From NCBI GenBank assembly GCA_004369045.1, contig ML213526.1:376025-440024 (forward strand): a stretch of DNA of 64,000 nucleotides, given 5' to 3'. Below the pieces are notes generated by a model that worked only from the letters and a program-made list of their open reading frames with translations, had not been told where the DNA came from and made no database searches. Shown in pieces: positions 23,301-34,947 of the stretch. The position numbers were made by a program, and so were the translations under genes. The DNA comes from Heliocybe sulcata (lineage: Eukaryota; Basidiomycota; Agaricomycetes; Gloeophyllales; Gloeophyllaceae). Within the stretch, counting starts at the first letter, position 1; every line of letters starts with the position of its first letter.

Positions 23301-26290
23301 TCCTTTTCAGTAAACACCTCGAAGACCTCTCGCATCAACGCCAGACAAAAGGTGTCCCGTATCCTGGTGTGCGACCATCCCAGCGGTTCGTCACCATGCG
23401 ATCCTGTGAGTCTGATTTGGATTCTACCCGTTTTCCGTGATTCAGAGAATTTATAGAAAACCCTGCGTGGGTTTGGGAGATCAGGTAGGAGACTCGTGAT
23501 TCTGGCGATGATAACGGATTTGCTGGTTCTGATCGTGACTTTTTTTCCAGTCTTGCCGGATGATGTGCTGAACCGTGAACGGTATAGGCTCCTGCTGACA
23601 TCTGCGGCTTCCGGCCATCACCAGGTAGGTACGCCTGGTCGGCTCACATGACGGTACGATGAGCTCCACGCATCTGCTCACCAACTTGTCCGACTACCCT
23701 TAGGTAGTTAATATCAGCGGTACTCTGTCGAGATGTGGGTGCTTCGGAAGGTCCTGATGCTGTTCTAGTTCGTGGATATACTTGCAACACTGGGAGACAC
23801 GGCACGATTCTGGTAATACAAGCGCTGGCCGGAGTGGCATTCCGCCCGGTACAACACATATATCGTAGGCATTTTTCAGTGCTTTCCGCGCTATGCAGAT
23901 GCCAGGTATTGAACCTCGATATTGGTGAAGACCTGGAGAATGCAGGCTGAAATTCTGCGGCTCCAGGGCGCATTGCTTATAGCATCTGAAAGTTTCCGGG
24001 AGCAACAAAAAGCTATAACATACTACTGCCACCGAAATTCTCCACGCCGTTCATAATGATCGCTGTAAAACAAGACGCCGGTGTCTGCACCTGGGAAAAA
24101 GGATATTGCGCTTACTGGTATGTTCATCAACGTAGCAGTCTCCGTCTATCACGGCGATGGCTCATAGCTGCGCTCTGAAGGTCTGGCTGTTGCCGCGTAC
24201 CCGACTAAGGCGTTCCCCGCCGTGCTTGGGATACTGTGAAGGCGCTTCTTCGTAAGAGGAGTCTTGCTGCTCGTCTCTACGTTCCCCTAGCTCAAGTACG
24301 CGGTCCCAGCTACCGACAAAGGGACCGCTACTGCCGCCGTTTGTGGATCTGGTCCTTTGGTCTGCAATAGGTGTATGGTTTCGAAGCCGAGAAGAACCAC
24401 CACTGTTGCGGAATAGCTGCCAAAATTATCATGATCGTTATCCTAAGAGCTCACCGTAGCCTCTATCACGGAGGCTAAGCACGTACTGCGTCGGTCAACG
24501 TGGTGTGAACCCGCGCGATGGCAACAGGCCGTGTCGTCACTCCCGCTCCTGTGCCTTCGTCCCGGCAGGCTCTTGTGCCAATTTGCATGCACAGAACGGT
24601 GGTTTTACCACGTCTGCTGTTGTAATGACCCGACCTGCATGGAGGATCTTATCTTGCCATTGATCGAGAAGGATAGTATTTTTACTTGGGACTGGCTTTG
24701 GCGTGGCTTTGTCCACGGCTTGTCAGCTGGGGCAGATCGTGCTGGGTGATTGATGCGGTGCGCCTTGCTGTCGGGTCCGGGCGTTTACTGCTATCGGTTG
24801 TCATGTTACATGCTATGGTACAGACGATATTGAACGGACTAGCCACACAGCAGCGAAGAGGCTTATACCTAATTAATAATGCCGAAGTCTCTATTTCTTC
24901 GACAGTCAATAGTCGTATTGAGCAAGCTCCGCTTTCCATAGATTGCAGGGAGTGAATAGCGAGGTATGGAGATCGATGGAAGTGTTCATTGGATGGTTTC
25001 GGTTGGACGGCATAAGGCTGACCTAGGTTGGCCTTCCTCGAGCTTCCCCTCGACCATGATCGCCGTGACCGCCTACCTCCTGGCCTCCGGGACCTTTAAT
25101 TATAGTAAAGTCTGAAGTTCATCGATTGTGATTTAGCGCCTCCAATGGGAGATTAACGTGAGATTTACATGAAGTGCTAGCGGTAGCATGGCGAGCATAT
25201 GTGGGTCGGCAAGCTCTTCCGCGAAGGAGCGTAGCGTTGGTGCTAGACTCGGAGGGTGATCCGAATTATCTACGCGATGAGTTGTCCGCGAAACATGCCC
25301 TCAACGCAGATGACTGCGGTGTGCGACACGTGCGAGCGAGTACGGGGTTCGGGACCCACTAGCCGGGAGGCTTCTCTCTGGCTTGTTTCTGTCTCATCAA
25401 TGTGCCTTCCCCTTATCGAAACGTACGTAAAAGTGCTCCAGTGGTCATGGAGCCCGAATACACTCCACGATACAGCCTGCGTTGAAGAGGCCGCTTGGTG
25501 CGATCGAGGCTGGCTGGTCACGAGATGAGATGGTTCTTGCTCGGATTTGAGATGAATAGGCCGTGCGGCGGAAAGAGGGACCGGTCGCCGCGAGACAATG
25601 TTTCGCAACGCTAACGGCCATGTTGCTGGAAGCGGCACGACAAGGCTTAGGCGTGAGGCCTGGAGAAGAGAAAAGCTCGGGGCCAATGCGGTGCCGCGGG
25701 TGGTATACTGGGCTGAAGTAATTGACGCTTCGATCACGGACGTACCGGGAAGGTGGTGGGAGGTTCTGAGGAGGATTGCTGAGCACCCTTGTTTGCAGAG
25801 GAGATCTCGATTCGGGGGTGCTTCATGCACGCGAAGGTTGAGTTGAGGATGCTGTAAATGACGTGGTAAGCCCAGACTCGAGGTGCCTGGGGCAACCGGG
25901 CGCGGTCAAGTCTCAGCCAGGACGGGGGCTGCGGCCGGGAGTGGATTGTCAGTAAATTGAGAATTGAAAAATTGAAGAGACAACAAACATGCATCCACTT
26001 GTCGAGAATGGAAAGTCGGTGCCCATCACGAGGAAGCCGACAACCGAAAGTCGTGGCCGGATAAGGCTCTCTTTCGCAGAGCGCAAACGGGCTTCGGAGG
26101 CTCTTGATCGGCCTATCGGAACCAAAAACCACAGCCTGTGACCATCAAAGTAATTATGGCTTCGCGACCCGACACTCTGGAATACAGGAAAAGTCTATCC
26201 AACCCCGTCTCTTTATCTACCATCCAGCCACTTCATAAACGGCGCTCATCTCTTTCCTTCGTTCTCCTTCTCGCTTTACCTTGCTCTCGA
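17395..26290. other. Nearly 9 kb without a supportable gene
   Basis: All ORFs here are 60-190 codons, overlap on both strands and show no recognisable domain, no consistent intron-joined extension and no repeat ends that I could find by eye. The first few hundred bases are the 3' flank of RPL10A. Base composition appears more even than in the flanking genes. The stretch may be an old, decayed insertion or simply long intergenic DNA. A translated search and a repeat library would be needed to decide. Confidence 0.5.
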
Positions 26291-28205
26291 ATGCCTCGTG
26301 ACGCCATCTCTAGACAAAACACCGTGTCTCACTATGACGACGACTACTTGGACGGCGCACCTGAGGTTTACGCTCGGTCTCACTCTGATACGAGCTCCTC
26401 CCCGCCCTCCCCAGTTCAAGCAATGAATTCCAAGAAGAAACACTACTGCGCGACTTGTGGCCGCTCCTTCACCACCAGCGGCCATCTGGCTCGCCACAGC
26501 CGCGTCCACACCGGCGAGCGCAACCACAAGTGCCCCTTCCCAGGTTGTCAGACTCGATGCTCCCGCCAGGACAACCTACAGCAACAGTAAGTGTTTGCAA
26601 ACTCGGTTGCCAGTGCACGCCAGCGCGGCCGAGTTGGGCCGCAGAATGCTGAGCGGTAAGCGAGGGCATTGCCTGAAACGGCATGCCCCCGCTTACCACC
26701 CCCTGCTTGCCCGTTCCTAACCTCCCTCTCCATTCTCGCTTAATGACATTATCCACAGTTACAGGATCCATCTCTCGCCTGGGTCTCGCAGGGGTTCATC
26801 TGCCAGTGCTCGGGCCGCGTTGAAGAAGATGGCAGTTGAAACGGCAGAGGGCATTCCAGACGGCCACCCTCGGTCTCGTTCGGTATATCGAAGAAGCAAT
26901 CCCTTTCCTCCTCTCTCCGCTCCTCCTTCTGCTTTGCCGCCCACGACTTTCGGCGCGGAGATCTACGAAGGGTCTCGGCCGCCGTCGCTCAGCCCGCCGC
27001 CTGATACGCCGCCTCCCCTCCTTCCCGCTCGACCTCAGCCTCACATCCTGACCGCCTCATACGCCACGTCGAGTTGCTCGTCAGCGTCTCCGTCCCCTCA
27101 CTCCGATATTGGCTCTCATTCGATTCACTCGGGCATCGTGGATCCCCTGCCTGTTCTCATGCATAGCCCTCAAGAACCTTCATCTCCGACGTATGTGATC
27201 CCCCGGAGCGGTGCTATCTCCTACGAGGAACAAGCAAAGGTCGTGGTCCCTCCCATTTCGAGTTACATCGACTCGTCGCGGCAATTGATCAGTTCAGCGG
27301 GCGGACAAGCGGCCCTGGACAATCAGCGGTACAATTACACAGGATCTGGCTACACGACCACGCCATCCCCCGTATCCCCCATCCGCCCCAGTACATCTCA
27401 TTCTGTGTACCATGTTCAGGCGCCGCCCGTTGAGCCGGTTCCCTATCACCCTCGCAGCTACGAATCTAACCAAAACGCAACCCAGTCCCCGCAGGCGATG
27501 CGGGCAGCTGACCCGCAAAATCAGTCGCCTGTTGATATATACGCTCGGTTTCCATCCCAGTCCACCCCGCGCCACTCGCACTCGCACTCGCACGTCTCCC
27601 ATTCGCAGCCCGCGCCCGCATACGGCAACGCCCAGGCATCCTCGTCCACAACAGCCCCGCAAGCCATCCCCCCGCTGACGTCGGAGCGAGCGCACCAGGT
27701 GTCCGGCGCTAGGCCGCCAACTATAGACCCGGGTTCTTTCTCCGCGAACGATGGATCTTTCCACGGCGTCTACGCTTCGCAGGGGGAGAGCAGCGGCCTT
27801 GCGGGGGCTGTGGGGCCCGAGTACGAGTATGAAGCTTATCGGCGGGAGGATGGGGAGCAGCGCGGGGGGCCGTACCAGCCCGAGAATGCCTATCAGCTCC
27901 AGCCTGCTTCGGCGGCTTCCAGTCGCTACCCGTCGCCGCCCCCGTTGCTGCCTCCGCCGCAACTAAGAAGAGAGCTGCAGGGCCATGGGGACGCACGGCC
28001 CAGCGCGTCCAGCCAGTATCGGACGACGCAGACGCCGTCCTCTGTGCCCAGCTATCCGGTGTATTCGCAACATTACGGCGCGTCGGAGATCATGCCGTAC
28101 TTGCATCAGCCACAGCCGGTGGTCCCAGTGCCGCACCCCGCGCCTGAGATGGCCCCCGAATGGGGCCGGGCGTCTTTCCGGATGCGAGTACGGCACGCGG
28201 TCTAA
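26291..28205 (+). CDS. Nrg1-like C2H2 zinc-finger transcription factor, 580 aa
   Basis: Exons 26291-26586 and 26759-28205, joined by a 172-base intron (GTAAGT..CCACAG) that falls inside the second finger. Two N-terminal C2H2 fingers lie at residues about 52-103: HYCATCGRSFTTSGHLARH, linker TGERNHK, then CPFPGCQTRCSRQDNLQQH with YRIH from exon 2. This two-finger block closely matches the yeast repressors Nrg1/Nrg2 (glucose and stress repression), which also use TSGHLARH and RQDN. The remaining ~470 residues are Pro/Ser/Gln-rich and look disordered. An upstream in-frame ATG at 26156 exists, but the sequence between is pyrimidine-rich and leader-like, so 26291 is preferred. Function by analogy: sequence-specific repressor. 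Confidence 0.85.
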
Positions 28206-28683
28206 CAGGGAGCTAGCTCGTGCAAGGTATATATACATACTTTCATTGGGTTTTCTGTGCGTCGCATCCTTGCATTTTTTTTGGTCCATTCCTCTCTCTC
28301 TTGTGGTTCTCCTCGATGTCTCTATAGTCCAGCTTGCTGTCGGTCTTACTAGCACGGACGCTATTTCGGACTTGGGGTGCCATCTGTAGTATTCTCTCTC
28401 CTCTGTCTCGGACACTACATCCATTTTTACAGTATATCACGCAACCAATATTGTATTATAGCATAGCATAGACAAGACGAGTAACGTTTGTACGATACTC
28501 TGTCGAATACGCTGTCAATCAAGATCTTGTGCAGAACCGCGTAGTGATGCGCCCATTATAGCGATTGAGCGTCCTTTCTCTTGCTTTCCGCGGTCACCGT
28601 CGGCATCCACGAGCTCGAGTTTGCAGCGCTTGTTGAATCCTGCTTTCTGAATACACAGCCTAGGCTCAACGCTGCGGAAGGGG
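28206..28683. other. Intergenic between C2H2 and PP4 genes
   Basis: Tandem orientation; holds the 3' region of the zinc-finger gene and the promoter of the phosphatase gene. No coding signal seen. Confidence 0.45.
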
Positions 28684-30067
28684 ATGCCAAGCGACCTCGA
28701 CAGGTCAGTCCGACCTCGTGCATGATGCTCTCAGTTCTTCACGCTCTCTTCCCCGCCCCGCTTTGTCATATCACTATCCCCGCACTCGACGCCCTCTTTT
28801 GCCCCTAAACAACAGACAAATCGAGCAACTGGCACGCTGTGAACCTATCTCAGAGGAGCAGGTGAAGATTCTATGTCTCAAGGCCCGTGAGATCCTCGTC
28901 GAGGAAGGCAATGTTCAAGTCATCGACTCGCCAGTGACGGTGCGTACATACCGCCTCCTACTCTTTGGAACCATGGCATCGACAGGGATCAGATATGCGG
29001 CGACATCCACGGGCAGTTTTTCGATCTCATGGAGCTGTTTAGAGTGGGGGGATCATGTCCGCAGACGAACTATCTTTTCATGGGTATGCCTTGCCCTCGA
29101 GTACGCAGATCGCCGCGTAACGCAGCTCCTCCCAGGCGACTTTGTGGATCGCGGTTTCTATAGCGTGGAGACCCTCCTCCTTCTGCTGGCCCTCAAAGTC
29201 CGCTACCCCGAGCGCATCACGTTAATTCGAGGAAACCACGAGTCGCGGCAGATCACGCAAGTCTATGGGTTCTATGACGAGTGCCAGCGCAAGTATGGAA
29301 GTAGTAACGTCTGGAGATGGTGCTGCGAAGTGTTTGACTATCTCGCGTTGGGCGCCATCGTGGACGGGCGGGTGTTCTGTGTACACGGTGGTCTGAGTCC
29401 TAATTTATCCTCTATCGACCAGGTACGCGGCGTCTGGATTTATATTCTTACTTCTAATACCGCAACTGTTCATTCCAAAGATCCGAGCAATAGATAGGAA
29501 ACAAGAGGTCCCGCACGACGGCCCTATGTGCGACCTGCTATGGTCCGACCCGGACGGTGAGTACAGTTTGCGCCAATGATAACGGGGCATACTAAACGCG
29601 CCTTACGTTGTCAAGACATCCAAGGCTGGGGCCTATCACCGCGCGGCGCGGGCTTCCTCTTCGGCGCAGACCCCGCCCAAAAGTTCGCCCACCACAACTC
29701 CATCGACCTCATCGCTCGCGCGCACCAGCTCGCCATGGAGGGCTATAAACTCATGTTCGACCGGACAATCGTTACGGTCTGGAGCGCACCGAACTATTGC
29801 TACCGGTACGCCGCCGCTTGTCTCAGCCAAATTCGAGGTCCTGTTGAATGTCGTAACACTTTATCTCTGTTTCCAGCTGTGGCAACGTCGCTTCTATTCT
29901 CGAACTGGATGAGCACCTCGCGCAGGAGTACAAAGTCTTCCAGGCTGCTCCATCCGTATGTATATCCACTTATCTGCGTTCTCCGTCCTTCGCGGGCCTA
30001 ACCATTGTATTCGTAGGACGTGCGATCTATACCCACAAAACGGCCTCCCGCCGATTACTTCTTGTAG
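28684..30067 (+). CDS. PPH3: Serine/threonine protein phosphatase PP4 catalytic subunit, 305 aa
   Basis: Eight exons: 28684-28703, 28816-28939, 28993-29083, 29136-29422, 29481-29556, 29616-29805, 29877-29955 and 30017-30067. The product is 305 aa, close to the 307 aa of animal PP4C. All PPP-family metal and phosphate motifs are present: [39 protein letters not shown], and [19 protein letters not shown]. The C-terminal tail PPADYFL is the carboxymethylated tail of PP2A-like enzymes; the [20 protein letters not shown] stretch before it matches PP4 rather than PP2A or PP6. PP4 dephosphorylates DNA-damage substrates such as phospho-H2A and acts in checkpoint recovery and centrosome function. The start MPSDLDRQIEQL spans the first intron. 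Confidence 0.93.
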
Positions 30068-30394
30068 CCCCAGCCGTACGGCTTTCTGCGTGATTTACTT
30101 TGTAATTGCCCCATGCCTGTAGCCTTAGTAATTAAAACCCGAGTCGACCATCGTTCCCTGATCGTAACAAGATCGCTCATCCTGTATCACCGGAACAATG
30201 AGATGCCAATTCCAGGGATAGCATAGGATTCGAGAAACAACTGATGATTACACGTCTAACAATAGATGTCGCTACAGCATTGTCATGAATCATGATGAGG
30301 ATGAAAGAATGAGAATGTTGATGCTGATACAAAATTTTGCCCGGAACGGAGGCTGGACACGGAGCATGCAATGTACGGATATAGTCGCGCGTAT
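30068..30394. other. Short convergent 3' region
   Basis: The PP4 and ARB1 genes end towards each other here. Only 3' untranslated sequence is expected and nothing else is visible. Confidence 0.5.
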
Positions 30395-32637
30395 CTATGT
30401 CTTGCCCTTCGACGTCGTCTTGCTGATCAGCTTCGCCTTCTCGATCGCAGCTTGACCTGCATCACGGGGGCGCGGTCAGAACCAGGCACGAGAACGCAGA
30501 AGCACGGCGGTACTCACTGTGCTTCATGAGCGACTTCTTGTACTCCACGATCGATATGTCCTCCTTCGTGAGATTCTTGATCGTCTTGTCCTTGACTTCC
30601 CATAATTCCTCAGCGACCTGTGAGATGAGACCTAACGGACGGATCGATGTCAACGCCCTGGGGGTGGATCAGGAAGTAACAGAACACTCACGGAAGTCGT
30701 GAGACACGATGACCACGCCTCCCTCGAACTCCTTGATGGCGCGCGCAAGCGCGTCGATGGAACCCATATCCAAGTGGTTAGTCGGCTCATCTGCAAGGCG
30801 ACATGAGCATCCGACCATCCAAGGAGGGATCACAACCTACCGAGCAAAAGGATATGCGGATGCTCCATCGCTAACTGCGCAAACACCACTCGATTCCTCA
30901 GACCATCGGAGAGGTGCGAGATCGGCGCCGTCTGGTGTGCACCCGACAGACCGAACCGACCAAGCTGCTGCCGCCACGCCTGTATGTCCTTCTCCGGGTA
31001 CTTCTCTCGGAAGAGCGCCTGGAAGTACTCGATGGGCGACTTGTCGTACGGAAGCTGGTCGGCGGAGTGCTGCGAGTACTTGGCCAGCTTGAGCGAGGAG
31101 TGGCGGGAGACGGAGCCTTCGCACGGCTGGAGCGCGCCCGTGATAAGGTGGAGGAGCGTAGACTTGCCGGCACCGTTGGCGCCGAGGATAGCGACGCGAG
31201 AGTCCATGCTGCGGAGACGTCAGCGCTCGAACAAGCGAAGCAATGAGCAGCGCACTCACTCGATACCAAACGATAGATGTTCATACAGGTAGTCCTCCTT
31301 CTTGCCCGAGTATGAGAAGGCGACGTCGCTGAAAGCGATGATGGGCGGCGGGAGTTTGCGAATGTCCTCAAAGTGGAAGTTGAGCGGACGGGGCACCTCG
31401 ATCTTCTCGACCAGGCCGGCTGCCTCCATCTTGTCGATGATCTTCTGCTTCGACTTGGCCTGCTTGACGAGGTTCGCGTACGTGCCCGCCGAGGCGATGA
31501 ACTTCTTGATGTGCGCGATCTCCTCTTGCTGCTTGTTGTACGCCTTCATCTGGTTCACCTCGTTCTCGGCCTTGGTCCGCACGTACGTCGAATAGTTACC
31601 GCCGTAGTACACGAGCTTCTTCTTGATCGTCAGGTCCATGATGTTCGTGCACACGCTGTCCATAAAATCCTGCGAGTGAGAGGTGATGACGAGGATGTGG
31701 TTGTACGTCGAGAGGTACGCCTCGAGCCAGACGACGGCGCCGAGGTCGAGGTGATTCGTCGGCTCGTCCAGGAGCAGGACGTGCGGCTTGACGAACAGCG
31801 CGCGCGCGAGCGCAACACGCATCCTCCACCCACCGGACATGTCTTTTGTCGGCTTTCTCATCATCTCCTGGCTGAAGCCGAGACCGTGGAGGATGCTGCC
31901 CGCCTTGGCTTCGAAGGTGTTCGGGTCCATCTCCTCCAGCTCCTCGTACAGCTGCTCCAGCCCGAGTTCGTCGATCTCGTCGGCGCCGGAGAGCTCCTCG
32001 ATGCGGGCTTCGAGCTTCGCCACCTTTTCTTTTGCGGATGAGACGATAAAGTCGAGCGCATTGACCTCCGAGGGCTCGGCTTCTCCCCGGACCAGGTAAA
32101 TGTCGATATGCTCAGGAAGGGAGATGTCTTGCTCGGCGATCGATTGGAGGAATGTGGACTGTGATGGATCATTAAGATAGTGACTTGTCAAACAACTGGA
32201 TACTTACCTTGCCAGAGCCGTTCTCACCCAGCAGGCCGTACCGCTGACCGTAGTTTAGCGAGATTTCGGCGCCCTCAATAAGGAGACGACCGTGAAACGA
32301 TAAAGTATACTGGTCGATCTTGATATCGCGACCTTTTGGATCAGAAACGAGCACACCGGAAGCACTCCTGCAGTGATATAGAAATGATTAATGTCAGACG
32401 AGCGTATACCGTTTATACCACGCACCTGTCGGTTGCGATCTTCAGCTTCGCCATCGATGTGAGATCCTCCTGGCTTGTAGACGCCGACAGGCTCGTCAAC
32501 GGCGTGCTCGCTGTGCTCCCGTTCACAGATCCACTCGCACTGCCTGTCGCCGTCGAGTCGTCGCCATTCTTCACTTTTGCAGCCTGTTTCGCAGCCTTTT
32601 CCGCCAGACGCTTTTGCTTCGACGCAGAAGGGGCCAT
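30395..32637 (-). CDS. ARB1: ABCF-family ATPase ARB1/ABCF2, ribosome biogenesis, 637 aa
   Basis: Seven exons: 32637-32426, 32367-32208, 32158-31260, 31208-30841, 30790-30692, 30631-30518 and 30456-30395; 637 aa, slightly longer than yeast Arb1. A Lys/Ala- and Ser-rich N-terminus precedes two ABC domains with no membrane segments. Domain 1: Walker A GENGSGKS (across an intron), signature SGGWRMR, Walker [12 protein letters not shown], switch ITSHSQDF. Domain 2: Walker A GANGAGKS, signature-like LSDGLRNRV, Walker [12 protein letters not shown] (across an intron), switch VSHDFR. Between them lies the helical ABCF linker ([16 protein letters not shown]). The protein shuttles between nucleus and cytoplasm and is needed for 40S and 60S maturation. 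The KDZ transposon begins only about 200 bases upstream of its start codon. Confidence 0.95.
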
Positions 32638-32833
32638 TTTAGAGCGATTCTAGTATAAAATCTAGGCGGAAAGAAGGAAAAGGGTATGCACAAGCGTCTC
32701 CGGACAAGTGACTTACAGATTTCTTGGGCACGCCGGAAGAAAATCTCACGCCACAAGGGGTATATAGGTTCAAATCAAATCAATCTCAGAGGCATGGCCT
32801 GACGATTTTCGGGAGGTTTCCCACAGCCAAAAT
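32638..32833. other. Compressed promoter region between ARB1 and the KDZ element
   Basis: About 200 bases separate the ARB1 ATG (minus strand) from the left end of the transposon. No coding signal. Any ARB1 promoter elements further upstream would have been displaced by the insertion. Confidence 0.4.
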
Positions 32834-32835
32834 AA

Positions 32836-32875
32836 GACGCGCCGCCACCTCCAAAATTGGAGGTGCTGTCGCGTC
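32836..32875. repeat. Palindromic left end of the KDZ element
   Basis: GACGCGCCGCCACCTCC, a CAAAATTG centre, then GGAGGTGCTGTCGCGTC: two arms of about 17 bases pair with two or three mismatches. One arm recurs, inverted, at 37947-37965 near the other end of the element, so it is most likely a terminal inverted repeat. Confidence 0.7.
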
Positions 32876-33059
32876 CTTTCTGTTTGCGAGTTTACGTCTA
32901 TATACTTCAACTACCTCTCGTACCATGTTGCCTTCGTACCCTTTGCGTTCATGCTGTAACCTCGGACGTCGCCACCGCCCTTTGTCTGAGCGTCGCTAGT
33001 TCTGTCGTCCAAGTTCTAGTCTGGCCTGTAGCTGGGCAGGACGGCGGCCTGTACTCGAC

Positions 33060-34852
33060 ATGGCCACGACTGGACAGGTAACTTACACGTCTTCGGACAA
33101 GGCGTGTCTCTCGCTAATGACATATATCTTCCCAGCCGCGTAGGCCCCAGCACTGCAAGCGGTGCACTCAAGTCGAAGGCAGGCCGGTTCTCCGTAGGGG
33201 ACACCAGTGTCCGTATCGCACCAGCACTCGCGCGCACAGTACCACATCCGCTGTGCCTTTATCTCACATCCCACCTGTCATTACCGATCTCGACGTATCA
33301 ACTCTACCATGCCCTGCAGGTCCGACCTTATCCGAGCAGGTCATCGCGTTCCCGAACCCGACACCAGCTGTCGATGAGGACTTCTATGGCTGGATGTCAG
33401 ATGGCGGTGACATGGGCCAACTTGCTGACAATGTGGGCTACAGTGGTTTGAATGGGGTTGACTTTGCGGAGGGTGGGTTTTCGCTCGGACTCGATACCCC
33501 CGATATATCAGATATGATGTCGTTTGGGAGCTCGGATGGCTGCGACACCGGTGGTATCGTAGGATGGGATATGAGTGGTGGGCAGGCACCTGGTGATATT
33601 GACATAGCCCTGCAGGATTTGGTTGAGCAGGCAGGGGCGGGAATAGAGATGGGCTCTGGTACTGAAGTAACTACGGCACCGGATGACCCCTTCCGTGGTC
33701 TCATTCGTAAGTCTTGATGTATCCTCATCTAGGATAGGGCTGAATGCTTCAAATACCTCAGCCTTAAGTCTCGATGAAGAGCCGTGTCCGTCCCTGGATG
33801 AGCAGAGTCTATTGGCTCTTGTGGATGTGGTGCTCACAGCTGGGCATGGGGAGGATAGTGCTTCGCAGTCGTTACAGCCACCTACGCTCACGGAAGATGT
33901 GGAAGGTTCCGGAGCTGATCGGTTTCTGGAGTTTGCCTTACCCGATCCTTTGATTGAGTCAGATGAGGTTCGCGACTCGGCGGGACTGGCAGATACATCG
34001 TCTAGTGCAGATGGTACTAGCGTAAGCTCTCGTGCTCTGGCTGCTTCTGCTCGGGGTAGGAGACTATCCGGCGACCAGGAGAACTGTGCGCCCGCTGTAA
34101 CTATGCCAGAGCATGATGCAGATGCAACGCAGCGTCTCCATTCCTCGGCGACGGTCATTGATGCTAATACAAAATCTGCTGCCGATCTGATTACGAGTCC
34201 TTCCCATGACAATGCTATTATCTCGCCTCTTGCGGATGCTATGAATGTGCCCCGAGCGGCCAATACTGGTCCACAAAGAGTCCGACGAGGTACGAGGGAC
34301 ATAATTAATACAGATCTATAAATGATGCTCACCATCAATGTTCACCTCTTGGTAGCCCGAGTTCCAGGAGTCCAGCCCTACATCGGCGACGCCAAGGCTA
34401 GGACTGATCACTATTCAAAGGTCACGAATACCGTAAAGAAGAAAATGAGTATTTGCGGAGTGTATATCGCGATCACCATTCATCTTGCTGCAGTGCAAAG
34501 AATTGTATGAAACTACGAGAGCGTTTATTCTCGTACTATGCGCACGGTAAGTACTGCAAGCTCCTCCTCTTAAATGTGCTAACATGTTTGTTTCAGACCG
34601 GAGTCGATAGCCAAGGGCAACAGCAAACTATACATATCACCAAATCTACTCATCGATCCTGAATATCAGTCAGAGCTCCAACGCCATCTTACGGAAATCT
34701 CGGCAATCTACAAGCAGGCATACGAAGGCGACCGGACAGGCTTTCTCGAACGGCTGTCGGAGCAAAGACAAAAGGCCGCCGTGGCTGAAAAGGAGAGGAA
34801 TGACGCTGTGGCAGCTTTGGAAGCCTGCAACAGCAGAACGCCGCTCTCATGA
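33060..34852 (+). CDS. Uncharacterised KDZ-element accessory protein with a Cys/His cluster, ~494 aa
   Basis: Proposed exons: 33060-33077, 33136-33706, 33762-34289, 34421-34546 and 34611-34852. The phases agree, but the fourth and fifth exons are the least certain. I recognise no family. Exon 2 begins with a compact possible zinc-binding cluster, HCKRC followed about 16 residues later by GHQCPYR, next to basic residues. A long acidic, Ser/Gly-rich segment follows (FYGWMSDGGDMGQLADN and similar), and the C-terminus is helical and charged (ERLSEQRQKAAVAEKERNDA), suggesting a coiled coil. It lies inside the KDZ element and converges on the transposase. A role as a DNA-binding partner of the transposase is inference only. 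Confidence 0.5.
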
Positions 34853-34947
34853 GCGAGATGGTACTCTTACGGGTGTCGGATAGCTCTAGCATGGGAGCAC
34901 AATGGTAAATACATTATGGCTAGGTTTATCATCTAAGACTACTACTC

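Noticed and set aside
27294-27962. Long minus-strand ORF (222 codons) opposite the Nrg1-like gene
   Set aside because: It is Arg-rich shadow coding from the Pro/Ser/Gln-rich, GC-rich exon on the other strand and has no domain features.
31373-32041. 222-codon plus-strand ORF across ARB1
   Set aside because: It is antisense to the conserved first ABC domain, is composed of Leu/Arg/Val shadow sequence and has no start context.
34322-34510. Separate small gene downstream of the KDZ accessory exon 3
   Set aside because: A spliced continuation in another frame (34421-34546, then 34611-34852) explains the coding-like sequence better than a stand-alone ORF.
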